From: Acheta domesticus
Taxonomy: Eukaryota > Arthropoda > Insecta > Orthoptera > Gryllidae
DNA: 64,000 nt
Direction of reading: 5' to 3'
NCBI GenBank assembly: GCA_031308135.1
Contig: JAHLJT010000631.1
Span: 173,931,282 to 173,995,281 of the forward strand
The notes below the pieces were generated by a model. That model worked only from the letters and a program-made list of their open reading frames with translations, was not told the DNA's origin and did not search any database. Positions 35,249 through 45,400 of this stretch are shown piece by piece. Positions within the stretch are counted from its first letter, which is position 1. Each line of letters starts with the position of its first letter. The translations under genes and the position numbers were made by a program.

Positions 35249-35980
35249 CGGTAAAGCTAGCACCCCCACTTTCTCAAAACTCAAAAATGCTTGCGCCATA
35301 ATTTTTGGCTAATTTTGGGCTAATTTCAGCCCCCTTCTAAAAATTTTGGGCTACCTCCCAACACCTTGAAATTACGATTTCAAATTTTGGCCGGTAAAGC
35401 TAGCACCCCCACTTACTTAAAATTCAAATTTTTTTGCACGGTCAAAACAAGTGAATTTTGGGCTTCTGGGGACCACTTTTCAAAATTTCGAAACACATCC
35501 CTAAATACGAAAACAAAAAATCAAAACCACTCCTAATTCTCAAATTTCAAAATTTCTCCCACCATAAGTTCGGGATATTTTTGGGCTCTTTAGTGACACC
35601 AGAAACATTATTTTGGTACCCTACAATCTCCGAAATTAAGGTTAAAAATTGTGGGTTGTTAATTGAACACCCACCCGTACTGAAAATTCGAAAATATTTG
35701 TGTGGTCGTAAACGTGCGAAATTTTTGTTCCTTTTCAAAATTTGAAACTCACCCCTACGTACGATAACAAATATTTAAACCATCCCAATAGCAACTCAAC
35801 TCAAAAAATCTTGGGCCATAATTTTGGGTTCTTTAGTGTCATCAAAAAACACCCCGAAATCAACTTAGCAAAAACGAGGATGGGGAAGCTAGAATCTCAC
35901 TATCTCAAAACTAGGAAATCCGGAGAAACTTCACATATATTCTGGGAGAATTATACCGTACACGTGTATTTCCAACATTA
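35249..35980. repeat. Second, diverged foldback-type left arm inside the element
   Basis: GGTAAAGCTAGCACCCCCACTT occurs at about 35251 and 35394, spaced about 143 bases, just as TAAAGCTAGCAGCGCCCA occurs twice about 142 bases apart in the outer arm. Between them GGCTAATTTTGGGCTAATTT parallels AGGCTAATTTTAGGCTAATT of the outer module. After the second copy come tandem units of about 258 bases (TCAAAATTTCGAAACACATC at 35477, TCAAAATTTGAAACTCACC at 35735). This is a related but distinct foldback subfamily. No matching right arm was seen. Short frames here are translations of the repeat. Confidence 0.65.
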
Positions 35981-37482
35981 AAAAAGAAAAAAATGTATTT
36001 GTTGAGAGTTTTACCATTTATTCGGACAGGATCAATATCAAGCCTTGAAATAATTACTTTAATTCATTCCTATGTAAATATCCAATATGGACTTATTAAA
36101 TATTTCATACAAGAAAAATTCTCTCCAAAAAGCAGCGACGAATTAAAAGATAAAATAGTTATTTAACTATACATCTACAATTCTAAAATCACAATCAATA
36201 ATAGAGAAATCCAAAAATGGGAAAAGAATAATGCCTAGTATAAAAGGCAAACTACATTTTTTCTCAATCTTTCATTCGTCCAAAAAAAAAAAAAAAAAAA
36301 GAAAACAAACTTAACTAACAAATGTAAATATGGAATTTACTAACAATTGAACACATACCAACAAATAAGATGCGATCTTGAAATAGTTTGGGCATTGCCA
36401 TGTTTTTCATGAAAAAGAAAAGCAAAGTAAAAAAAAACTGTCCGAAATACTTACCGATCTCAAATATTTGTTGGGTTTATTTCAAAACTAAACTACAGGT
36501 ATAGCCGTTTTCAGGCTCAAATGGTCCCAGAGAAAGTGGATCATACCAACTTCATGAATATCACCCGTTATACTAACGGCATTGTCTTAGGGACTTTTCG
36601 TTACACTTTAAGTTTAGTACAGGTCCATTTCAGAGGAGTCAACCGTCAACGAAACTCCCCATGTGTTGGCACATACACGCTGAAAGAGACTTTGTTTAGC
36701 TGGGGTTGGCATCTTTTCATTTGTTTTATTTTCTACCAACATGTTCAAAACTACACTCTTGCACGCGTAGAAGCATATATACAATTTTTAAATTGAATTT
36801 GTCGTTTTGATTTGATATTCTCATCGCATTATTTGTTTTCGAATTTTTAAACGAGACAGTGGAAACAATGCTCGTAAGTGTGTAAAAAAAACGCATGCAA
36901 ATCGTGTTAAAGTTAAACAATGAATATTAAATAGTGCAGCAAGATACAATGTTATTGCTCTATATAAGAATTTCAAAGCGAATTAGAACGAGAATGGATT
37001 ATGAAAACGAATTCCGAACGTACATGTGAAGTGGCATATTTATTTCAGGTAAGATGTTTATGAAACATAACAAACAAATCTTAAATTTTTGTACTATGGA
37101 ATAGATTATTTGTGCATTACCACATGCAGGTATTTTGTATATTTTTGGTTATATCTATAAATTGGGAATTGTAGCACACACGGTGATTGAACATATTTTA
37201 ATTCATGGTGTTCGGTCTAATAATAAAGCCATATGTGAAAAAATTAACATTACAAATGTATGTGAATCTCTAAAATGCAGTTCATATCGACTTCACAACA
37301 TTCTTTCAGTATTGTGAAGTCAGTACTCAATCAGATCACTTAGATGGTTGTGAAGAAAGCAATTGCAAGATTCATCTATAAAAAAACTCATAATGATAAC
37401 ATTCAACATATGAGTGTATATTTTTGTACTTTGTATTGGGTGTAGTTTGCAAAGAAGAAATAATAGGAAACACTCTTTACAG
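35981..37482. other. AT-rich interior of the foldback element
   Basis: Contains a run of 19 A residues at 36282-36300. A 91-codon frame at 36521-36796 (TNGIVLGTFRYTLSL) and a 60-codon frame at 37135-37317 are not recognised. The second follows an acceptor-like CATGCAG. They could be exons of an element-encoded protein but nothing identifies them. Confidence 0.35.
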
Positions 37483-37598
37483 GGAAAGTTCTTTCAGAAA
37501 AAGAAATTTGGGAGAATGTCAGAGGCAATTATGATACATTCTTTTTTCCAAGATCTTAAACTTCTTTGTTCAGAATTCTTAAAAGAATTTTGTTCGAA
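37483..37598 (+). CDS. Predicted exon of an unrecognised protein inside the foldback element
   Basis: Bounded by an acceptor CACTCTTTACAG and a strong donor GTAAGTAT at 37599. Only one phase is open through the whole 116 bases (GKFFQKKKFGRM...FQDLKLLCSEFLKEF). Its phase does not join cleanly to the next downstream block, so either an exon is missing or the gene is decayed. No domain is recognised. Confidence 0.35.
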
Positions 37599-38032
37599 GT
37601 AAGTATATTGTTTATAGAGGAAAAGATTATGTAAATTATCCAGGAGAATTATTTTTGTCAGCCTTATTAGTAGTAATAATAATATCAATAGTAAAAATAA
37701 TAACAATGATATCTGTTAAAGAGAATTGCTTCAAACAATGTATGACAAGGTACTTTGCTCTAGCAATTCATATTCAATAAATCATATGCAGATTTACATT
37801 GCTTTGAACATACAATTACTGATTACATACTTTGATACTTTCACACTCCCATGGAAATATATTTAGTATTTTAAATGTGGGACAGTACTTACTATGTAAA
37901 CCTATATTATATTATACATTAAACTATGCAATACTTTTGTATAGTATTAATGTAATTATATAACTATTATATTTATTAACATTTTTTGATATTTTACAGT
38001 CATGGCTGACCCAAAGAAAGGAGTGTATGTAG

Positions 38033-38181
38033 TACACAATGAGACCAAAAATGTATGAAGCCAGGCCAGAAAGCCATGAGCACATCTGTAATGTAGATAT
38101 CATAAGTAAAATAAGACCAATGCTGCTAACGTTCTGTGCAAAATGTGAACATTTTAAAAATATTTATTTTCAGGATACATG
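38033..38181 (+). CDS. Predicted exon of an unrecognised protein inside the foldback element
   Basis: Open frame MRPKMYEARPESHEH...KIRPMLLTFCAKCEHFKN ending at a possible donor (ATG/GTAAAT). A TAG just upstream of the Met interrupts the frame that would follow the acceptor ATTTTACAG at 37999, so this may be damaged. A CxxC pair (CAKCEHF) is visible, but the family is not recognised. Joined in the same phase to the block at 38344 it keeps an open frame. Confidence 0.35.
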
Positions 38182-38343
38182 GTAAATGCTGTATATTATT
38201 ATTCTTGCATTTTAATTTTCATCTTTTGATATTCACCTTCATATATTCTATTAAAATGATTTAAGCAGTTATCACATAATTTTTTTTCAAGTGTTAAAAG
38301 TAATTAACAACAGGGTATAGTTGATAAATTCAGTGAACTGAAG

Positions 38344-38707
38344 GGCAGACTGTTTCAAGGCATACTCCCTAATGCAGTTTCAACTGAAAATATGTGATCT
38401 CAGTCAAAGTGATTCTTCAATAAGAATGTCCTTAGAAAATCTTGCTACAGAATGGAAAAGGCCAGAAATCTTTGGAAGCAGGCTTTTAAACAGGTATCTT
38501 AATTACATCTAAATTCATTGACACATTTAACACAAGAAAAATGAGGTTCAATATCTTAAATTTAATAGTGTTATGAATACATTATTTAATTTTTTAAGGT
38601 GTCAACTTTGGACAAATTGGAAAAATGCAGTAGAGTATTTTGAGAAAATTATGGTTGTGTATAGAGAGAAGGATGGGGTATATTGTGAAAACAAATTGTA
38701 CATCTGA
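38344..38707 (+). CDS. Two-exon block with in-phase intron, 3' end of an unrecognised gene inside the foldback element
   Basis: Exon 38344-38493 (ADCFKAYSLMQFQLKI..., ENLATEWKRPEIFGSRLL) ends at a good donor AACAG/GTATCT. The next exon 38599-38707 follows TTTTTTAAG and continues in the same phase: CQLWTNWKNAVEYFEKIM, then VVYREKDGVYCENKLYI and a TGA at 38705-38707. AATAAA signals follow at 38778 and 38799. Matching phases, consensus splice sites and Trp- and Cys-containing protein-like sequence in AT-rich DNA argue for a real or recently real gene. I do not recognise the protein. It is either an element-encoded factor or a captured host gene 3' end. Confidence 0.5.
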
Positions 38708-38777
38708 TCAGGGGCAGTGTAGATGAAGATTTTACAAAAAACTTTACTGTAAAAACACTTGTTTGCAACTACTGTGA

Positions 38778-38804
38778 AATAAATTTACTTGGTAAAAAAA
38801 TAAA
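38778..38804 (+). terminator. Candidate polyadenylation signals
   Basis: Two AATAAA hexamers (38778-38783 and 38799-38804) lie 70-95 bases after the stop codon at 38707, a plausible distance for 3' end formation of the spliced block. Confidence 0.45.
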
Positions 38805-38807
38805 TAG

Positions 38808-39369
38808 TGTTTTAACTCTTCTTCCTTAGTTTTCACTGTTGAATGTTGAGATAAAATATATTATTGTAATAATGAAATGGAGACAAATAAAATTTAATAA
38901 ATACTCTGATTTCAATTTTTTAAAATTTCCTTCCATTAATTCTATATTATATCAATCATTAACAATCTTTGTAAGAATGTAATTTATTCCTCTAAAGCTT
39001 TCTAATTATATTTGCATTTTAAAATAAAGTAAAACATTAAACTTCTCATATTTCAACATTATGAGTTTCAGAAGAAAAATATCAAAATAATTGATCCAGA
39101 TAATAATTATTTCAATGCTTCAAAACATTCAGTTGATTAAAATTAACATTATAATGAGAGAAGTTCCTGATGGCAGATTTCTCGAATTGCGAATGTTTGA
39201 ATGTAGCGCCGAAGTCTAGCTTCATGTACATTTTCAATGTTGGCAGGGCCGAATGGCCGCCATATTGAAAAATCTAGGGACCAAAGCAAGCTGAAATCCC
39301 GTATATTTCGCTTCAATCAATTCAATGTTCTACAAATAACATGCACATTATGGCAAAAAATCGCGACAC
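38808..39369. other. AT-rich interior sequence between the exon block and the tandem array
   Basis: No frame of interest. 39240-39270 has a short GC-rich palindromic stretch (GGCCGAATGGCCGCC). Confidence 0.4.
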
Positions 39370-41731
39370 GCATATCATTTTGGGGTAGATGCATTCTTTT
39401 TGAAAAGAATTGAATATTAATCAAAACACCCTATTTTCCTGCAAAATTCAATATTTGTGTTGTTATAAAACCTAAACTACAAGGATTTCGTTCCGGGCAA
39501 TTTAATGTCATATACAACACATAATAGGGAATACGGCTGTACTCTCTAATAATTTTGGACTACTCACTTTGTTTTAAAAAGATTGGAAAATTAGTGTAAA
39601 AACTATTATATAAATTTTGATCATATTTTGGTTTATCACTAAATAAACTCCAAAATACTGTACTAATTCAGAAGAGGAATTTATTTAGAATTGCTCATAC
39701 ATTGGCCATCAATATATCAACTTCAAATAATTTTGGACTAGATTCGTTCTTATTAAAAATGAAAGGAATATTAATCAAAACAGTCCCAACTTTTTTCCGA
39801 TATTCAATATTTGTGTTACCTTAACTACAGGTATTTCGCGTTTGATAATGTCATTTTCAAATACATGATAAGGATTACGGCTGTACTCAGAAAAAATTTT
39901 AGGCTCCTCTCTTTGTTTACCAAAAAATGGAAAATTCTCGTGAAAACTACAATATACTTGTTGACCACTTTCTCATTCCTCACAAAATAACTCCAAAATA
40001 CTTTACTAATTCAAAAAGAGAATTTATTTACATTTGCACATACAATTTGAATACACATATAATTTGCTAATCTCAAATAATTTCGGGCTAGAAACGTTCT
40101 TATTGAAAAATAAAGGAATAATAATCAATAGAATAACTTTGGGTTTTGCTATCCAATATTTGCTATCTTATAAAACCTGAACTACAAGGATTTCGTTCCT
40201 GGCAATAAGTTCCACATACAACACATGATAGAGAATACGGCTATACTCATGAATCATTTTGAACTTCGCAGTTTCTTCTCCAAGAAAAGAAAAATTCGCG
40301 TGAGAACTACAATATACATTTCACCACGTTTCCACTTCTGAAAAAGTAAACCCCAAAATTCTGTACCAATTCAAATAAAGAATTATTAACAATTGCACAT
40401 AAATTAGCTAATAATATTCAAATCTCAAATAATTTTGGGCTATATTAGTTCGTATTAAAAAAGAGATATTAGTCAAAACCAGTCCATATTTTTTTTCGAT
40501 ATTCGACATTTCCGTTCTTATAAAACCGGAAGTACTAGGATATGGCTCATGGCATTGGCGTGTGACATACAATACATATTAAGGAATACGATTATACCCA
40601 CAAATAATTTTGGGCTTCTCTTTCTTTTCCAAAAAGTGGAAAATTCTCGTGAGAAATACAGTATAACTTTTAAATAATGTTTCATTCCTCACAAAATTAT
40701 TTCTGAAATACTTTAATAATTCAACTGAGGAACTGGTTCACAATTGTTCATGCATTACCTATCAAGATGCCAATCTCAAATAATTTTGGGCTAGCACCGT
40801 TCTTATTGGAAAAATTTGGAATATTCATCAAAACACACCCAATTTTTTTCGATATTCAACATTTGCGTTCTTATAACACCTGAATTACAACGATTTGGCT
40901 CCTGGAAATTGAAGGCCATATACAACACATGATACGGAATACAGATATACTAACAAATGATTCTGGCTTCTCTCTTTCTTTTCCAAAAAAATGGAAAAAT
41001 TCTCGTGAGAACTAGAATATACCTTTTTACTAATTTGTCATTCCTCACAAAAAATTGCTGAAATACTTTACTAATTCAAATGAGAAATTTCTTAGCAATT
41101 GCCCATTTATTACCTATTAATATGCTAACCTCAAATAATTTTGGGCTAGCACCGTTCTGACTGAAAAAAATAGAACATTAATCAAAACACACCCACTTTT
41201 TTCGATATTCAATATTTGAGTTCTTATAACACCTGAACTACAACGACTTAGTTTCCGAAAATTGAACGTCATATTCAACACAATATAGAGAATAGTATTA
41301 CACCCACAAATAATTTTTGGCTTCTCTCTTTCCTTTCCAAAAAATGGGAAATTCTCGTGAGAACTACAACATGCCTTTCGATTAATTTTTCATTTCTCAC
41401 AAAATAATCTCTGAACTACTTTACTAATTCAAATGGGGAATTTATTAGCAATTGCTCATACATTACATATCAATATGCTAATCTCAAATAATTTTGGGCT
41501 AGCACCGTTCTGACTGAAAAAAATAGAATATTAATTGAAACACGCCCACTTTTTTTCGATATTCAATATTTGAGTTCTTATAACACCTGAACTACAACGA
41601 CTTAGCTTCTGAAAATTGAACTTCATATTCAACACATTATAGAGAATTCTATTAAAACCCACAAATAATTTTGGCCTTCTCTCTTCCCTATCCAAAAAAT
41701 GGAAAATTCCCGTTAGGAATACAACATACCC
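39370..41731 (+). repeat. 352-bp tandem array inside the foldback element (about 6.7 units)
   Basis: The marker CTCAAATAATTTTGGGCTAG and its variants recur at 39721, 40071, 40423, 40774, 41129 and 41482, giving periods of 350, 352, 351, 355 and 353. A more diverged first unit starts near 39370. Each unit also carries ATTAATCAAAAC, TTCGATATTCAATATTTG, TTATAAAACCTGAACTACAA and AAAAATGGAAAATTCTCGTG. The right-hand units are most alike and the left-hand ones most diverged. The last unit is cut where the right foldback arm begins. No long frame is conserved. Confidence 0.93.
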
Positions 41732-42370
41732 TATTCACCAGTAAGAACCAATGTTAATTGTTTCCCTTTGTACAGCCCTGATTTTTGGAATTTTAAGGCG
41801 GGGATGATTTTTTTCAAAGAGCCTAAAATTATTCTTAACTTTTGGGAGGGGTTTCAGATTTTTCCTAAGGTTTTTTGATTTTGGTGTTATTTCACCCGTA
41901 AGAACCAATGTTAATTGTTTCGCTTTGTACAGCCCTGATTTTTAAAATTTGAAGGCGGGGATGATTTTTTTCCAAGAGCCTAAAATTATTCTTAACTTTT
42001 GGGAGGGTTTTCAGATTTTTCCTAAGGTATTTTGATTTTGATGTTTATTCGCCCATAAGAACCAATGTTATTTGTTTCGTTTTGTACAGTCCTGATTTTT
42101 GGAATTTGAAGGCAGGGAAAATTTTTTTCCAAGAGCCTAAAATTATTCTTAAATTTTGGGATGGGTTTCAGATTTTACAATTGATTTTGAGATAGATTCT
42201 GGTTGGGCGCTGCTAGCTTTAGACTAAAGCTAGCAGCGCCCACGATTTTCGGAAATCCAGAGGAGCCTAAAATTCGGGAATATAGCATTTAATTAGCCTA
42301 AAATTAGCCTAAAATTTTGGATATAGTTTGGTTGAAATTGGTTTCTGGGCGCTGCTAGCTTTAGATGGCT
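41732..42370. repeat. Foldback right arm
   Basis: Inverted counterpart of the left arm with three 157-bp units (GAGCCTAAAATTATTC at about 41819, 41975 and 42130), the 37-bp palindrome (42205-42241) and the terminal module ending GCTTTAGATGGCT. It has one unit fewer than the left arm. Confidence 0.9.
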
Positions 42371-42379
42371 CTCCGGCCG
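42371..42379. repeat. 9-bp target-site duplication of the foldback element (right)
   Basis: CTCCGGCCG, identical to 33433-33441. Removing the element would leave CATGACTCCGGCCGCGGAAG. Confidence 0.88.
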
Positions 42380-42396
42380 CGGAAGCCTACGACTTC

Positions 42397-42412
42397 ACGA
42401 AAACACAAGATG
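42397..42412. repeat. 16-bp direct repeat, right copy (candidate outer target duplication)
   Basis: ACGAAAACACAAGATG, identical to 33266-33281. With the foldback removed the two copies would bracket an insert of only about 190 bases. Confidence 0.6.
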
Positions 42413-45400
42413 TCAAGCATGCATCACTGGATATCCGGAAGGCATTAAATGTACTGCTCGGTAGAGAAAATGTAACTATCATCGAGAAAGTGGCTCGCTC
42501 TCTTTGCACCTCAGAGATCGAGAGCTCCGATCATACCAGAGAGGGTACATGACAGCATTGTGAATACGTAATACAGCAGCGTTCGGTGAAGAGATGGTTT
42601 TATTAACAATTAATAGAAGCATTGGAGTAGATTTAATACGACAAAATATTAAGGACAATATTACTACGTCGAGTATTAAAGCTGTGAGCTGTAAGGAGAT
42701 ATCAAGTTCTTTTTTAAAATCGTTCAAATGTGTGCACAAACTTTATCTTTCCCTAACTGGCAAAGACATGAGAGATTTGTCGGTACAGTACAAAGTTTAA
42801 CAGAAGGAATGCATTGAAACATCAATTAATTCTACTGGAACCATTTTATGAAAACTATGATTGTTCATTTAAGGTATTTCGGATTAAAAGGACGAACTCA
42901 GCAAATGCAATATTTGAGAAAAATATTTTATCACGTTTTCTTCCCAGCACAAACTCAGCAAAATGTTTCTGTGAGAAGCGCATTTTTTGAGAAAGAGAGA
43001 TGAACTCTTCTTATTACTGTATCTGTACCTTTCGTATGAGCGTCACTAGACTACGTCACAATGGTGAATTAAAGAAATAACTAAATGTTGAGTTCTGTAC
43101 CAAAATGACACATTTTCAAACTACTAATTATTTCAAATTTTTTAATATGTTGAATGACCGACTCTTAAAGCGGCTGTTCCGCATAGAATACTGCTGGAAG
43201 TCAAATAGTGAAAAAAATAATTGTTTCGCTAAGAAAATTAATCATGAATTGTATTTTAACATTCTGCAATGTTATCACTTTCTAAAGAGCAATTATCAAT
43301 ACAAGCAGTACTACAATACTACAGTATAAGAAACAGGTCTGTATTCAGTAAGTAGAACATATAAACTTATAATAACTACTACAGACATCAGTTTATTAAT
43401 ACGTGTAGTGAGGTGTGGACCATAAAATATGTTAAGAGTTTCTTTCTTCGTATTTACAATACTGCCCATGTTCGTCATATTTTCTAATGTAGCAATTCAT
43501 GATTTTTAGTACTTTTGAATTTTATGAACTTTACTAATTATGAACTTTACGAGTGCATAATTTGTTTGTAGCTTATTTACTGAAGTCCCCAAGACACAGA
43601 TTATCATCACTTCAAAATTAATCTAATGAATATTTATTACAGCATTCAGACTAATTCAAAATTAAGCCAAAAGAAGAAGAAACGGGAAAGTGTCAACTAT
43701 ACAACTAGTATTAACCTATATTAAAGAACATTAACCCGGGAGTGCCTGCAATAGGTAGACTCACGCCAGTGCCCGCAATGTATCTCTCAGATATAGCTGC
43801 AAATTTTTGTGAATGAGAATGATCCGAAGGTCGATTTACTGAAATACGTATTTTATTCAATTTGTACATGTCCCCCAATGAAACCGTTAATGAATCTTAC
43901 ACTGCAGAATTCTTGTCTGACCACTTATGGAGAGATATGCTAAGACATGTACCTCTCAGGACAGAAGCTCACAATGCACTGGCGCCATTGCACCCAACGT
44001 GTGAGATATATCGCGCAGCGAAGCGATCACGTTTCAACATCCTGAAAGTAAATGATTCAGCGACAAGATAAAAATAAAAGGCCAGACGATCTCAGAAAAG
44101 TAAAATGAAGGAATACATGAAATATCAGACGACTAATGCATCGCAATAATTCAGAAACACAAAATTGCCGTGGCTTGGATCTCACAGATCTATTGCGAGC
44201 ACTCCCTGGTTAACCAAATAAAATATTTACAAACATTGTGTTATGTTTGCTCCATCCTTTCAACAAACTTATTTCCCTCGGAATCTCATTGAAGAAAGCA
44301 CAATGATCCCTCAATGACATCAAGCATTACGTCACGAATGCATGTCTCAGAAAGATCAGAAGTGAGGGAGCACCACCTCGTTTTCATTGCACATATTATC
44401 AATTAGCAGCCAAAGCAAAATAAAGCTGCCGATTTGTTTTCAGTGATTCCGCCCATGAATACACAATTTTGTTCGGACCTTCTCAAAGTTGAGAGATTGA
44501 AAAGAAGTGCTCTTCTGACTGCGCGCCTTGTTTCTCAAAATATTTGTGGAACAATGGGCGGATACTCTGGCATCCACCCCACACGACCGTGACCTAATGG
44601 GCAAGCGGTATTTTTGTCGTTGCTGGCAGATTGTTCTTGTGTACGCGCGCATTGCTGTCTGCAGGGGCAAAATAACGGGTATTCAGACTAGGGTTGTCAC
44701 CTTCAAGATGACAAAAGACGGGTCACTGTAATACTACTCACAGTTTTATTCAGTTCACGAGAAACGACAAGTTGAAAGATCAAAACACATTTCACTAAAA
44801 AATGATATTTATATATAATATATTATGCATTAAATATTATGAGATCATTATTTATTAAAATATCGGGTATCTGTGAAACAATTTGCGAACTTTCCTTGGT
44901 ATTCACTTGTCAGAATTAGCGTATGTTGCTGTCTTAATTCAAGAGATGGATTCAGCCCTCTTGGAAAACATGATATTTTGGAAGCAATGCAAACTAATTT
45001 AAACAGTAAATGTAGAGAGACTAAACTTCAGAATTTTAAGTTGATCCATTTTCAGAAAATACTAATATTTCTACGTATAAAGACTTAAAAAGCTGCAACG
45101 ATGAAATGGAGTAAAGCGAATTCATGATACAAACATTAAAGTGGAACAAATGTGCATCCCGTCAAAATATTTTAGGGACGCGGTAAATTTCTTATAAAGA
45201 AGGGACGAGCCCCACAATATTGGGACGGATAGCAACATTAATTCAGACCGCCGTCGTCTTGGGAGCAAGTAAGTAAAGAAAGAAATAAAATTTATTGGTG
45301 GTGAAACCATTGGCCTGTATGGTCACAGTCACGGTATGACTGTACGGTCAAGCCATACGGAACGGTATCAGCTTACATGCACCTGAGAGCCATTTTCGAA

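Larger units (their letters stand above)
33442..42370. mobile_element. 8.9-kb foldback-type DNA transposon with long tandem-repeat inverted arms
   Basis: The ends are perfect inverted copies: AGCCATCTAAAGCTAGCAGC at the left and its complement at the right. The arms are about 800 bp (33442-34240) and 640 bp (41732-42370). Over the outer 340 bases I count only two differences between them. Each arm has a terminal module of about 140 bp, a perfect 37-bp palindrome and then 157-bp tandem units (four on the left, three on the right). A 9-bp direct repeat flanks the element. Long arms built of tandem repeats plus a 9-bp duplication recall Drosophila Foldback/NOF elements, which belong to the Mutator-like superfamily. 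A 7-bp duplication with arms starting GAG would suit Galileo-type P elements and cannot be excluded, because the duplication begins with C and ends with G. No transposase is recognised, so this copy may be nonautonomous. Confidence 0.88.

Noticed and set aside
39370..41731. CRISPR-like array
   Set aside because: Whole 352-bp units repeat without short repeats alternating with unique spacers, and the context is a eukaryotic transposon.
44600..44731. Frame reading YFCRCWQIVLVYARIAVC, which vaguely resembles a zinc finger
   Set aside because: The spacing does not fit C2H2 and no acceptor precedes it. Similarity is too weak to call.
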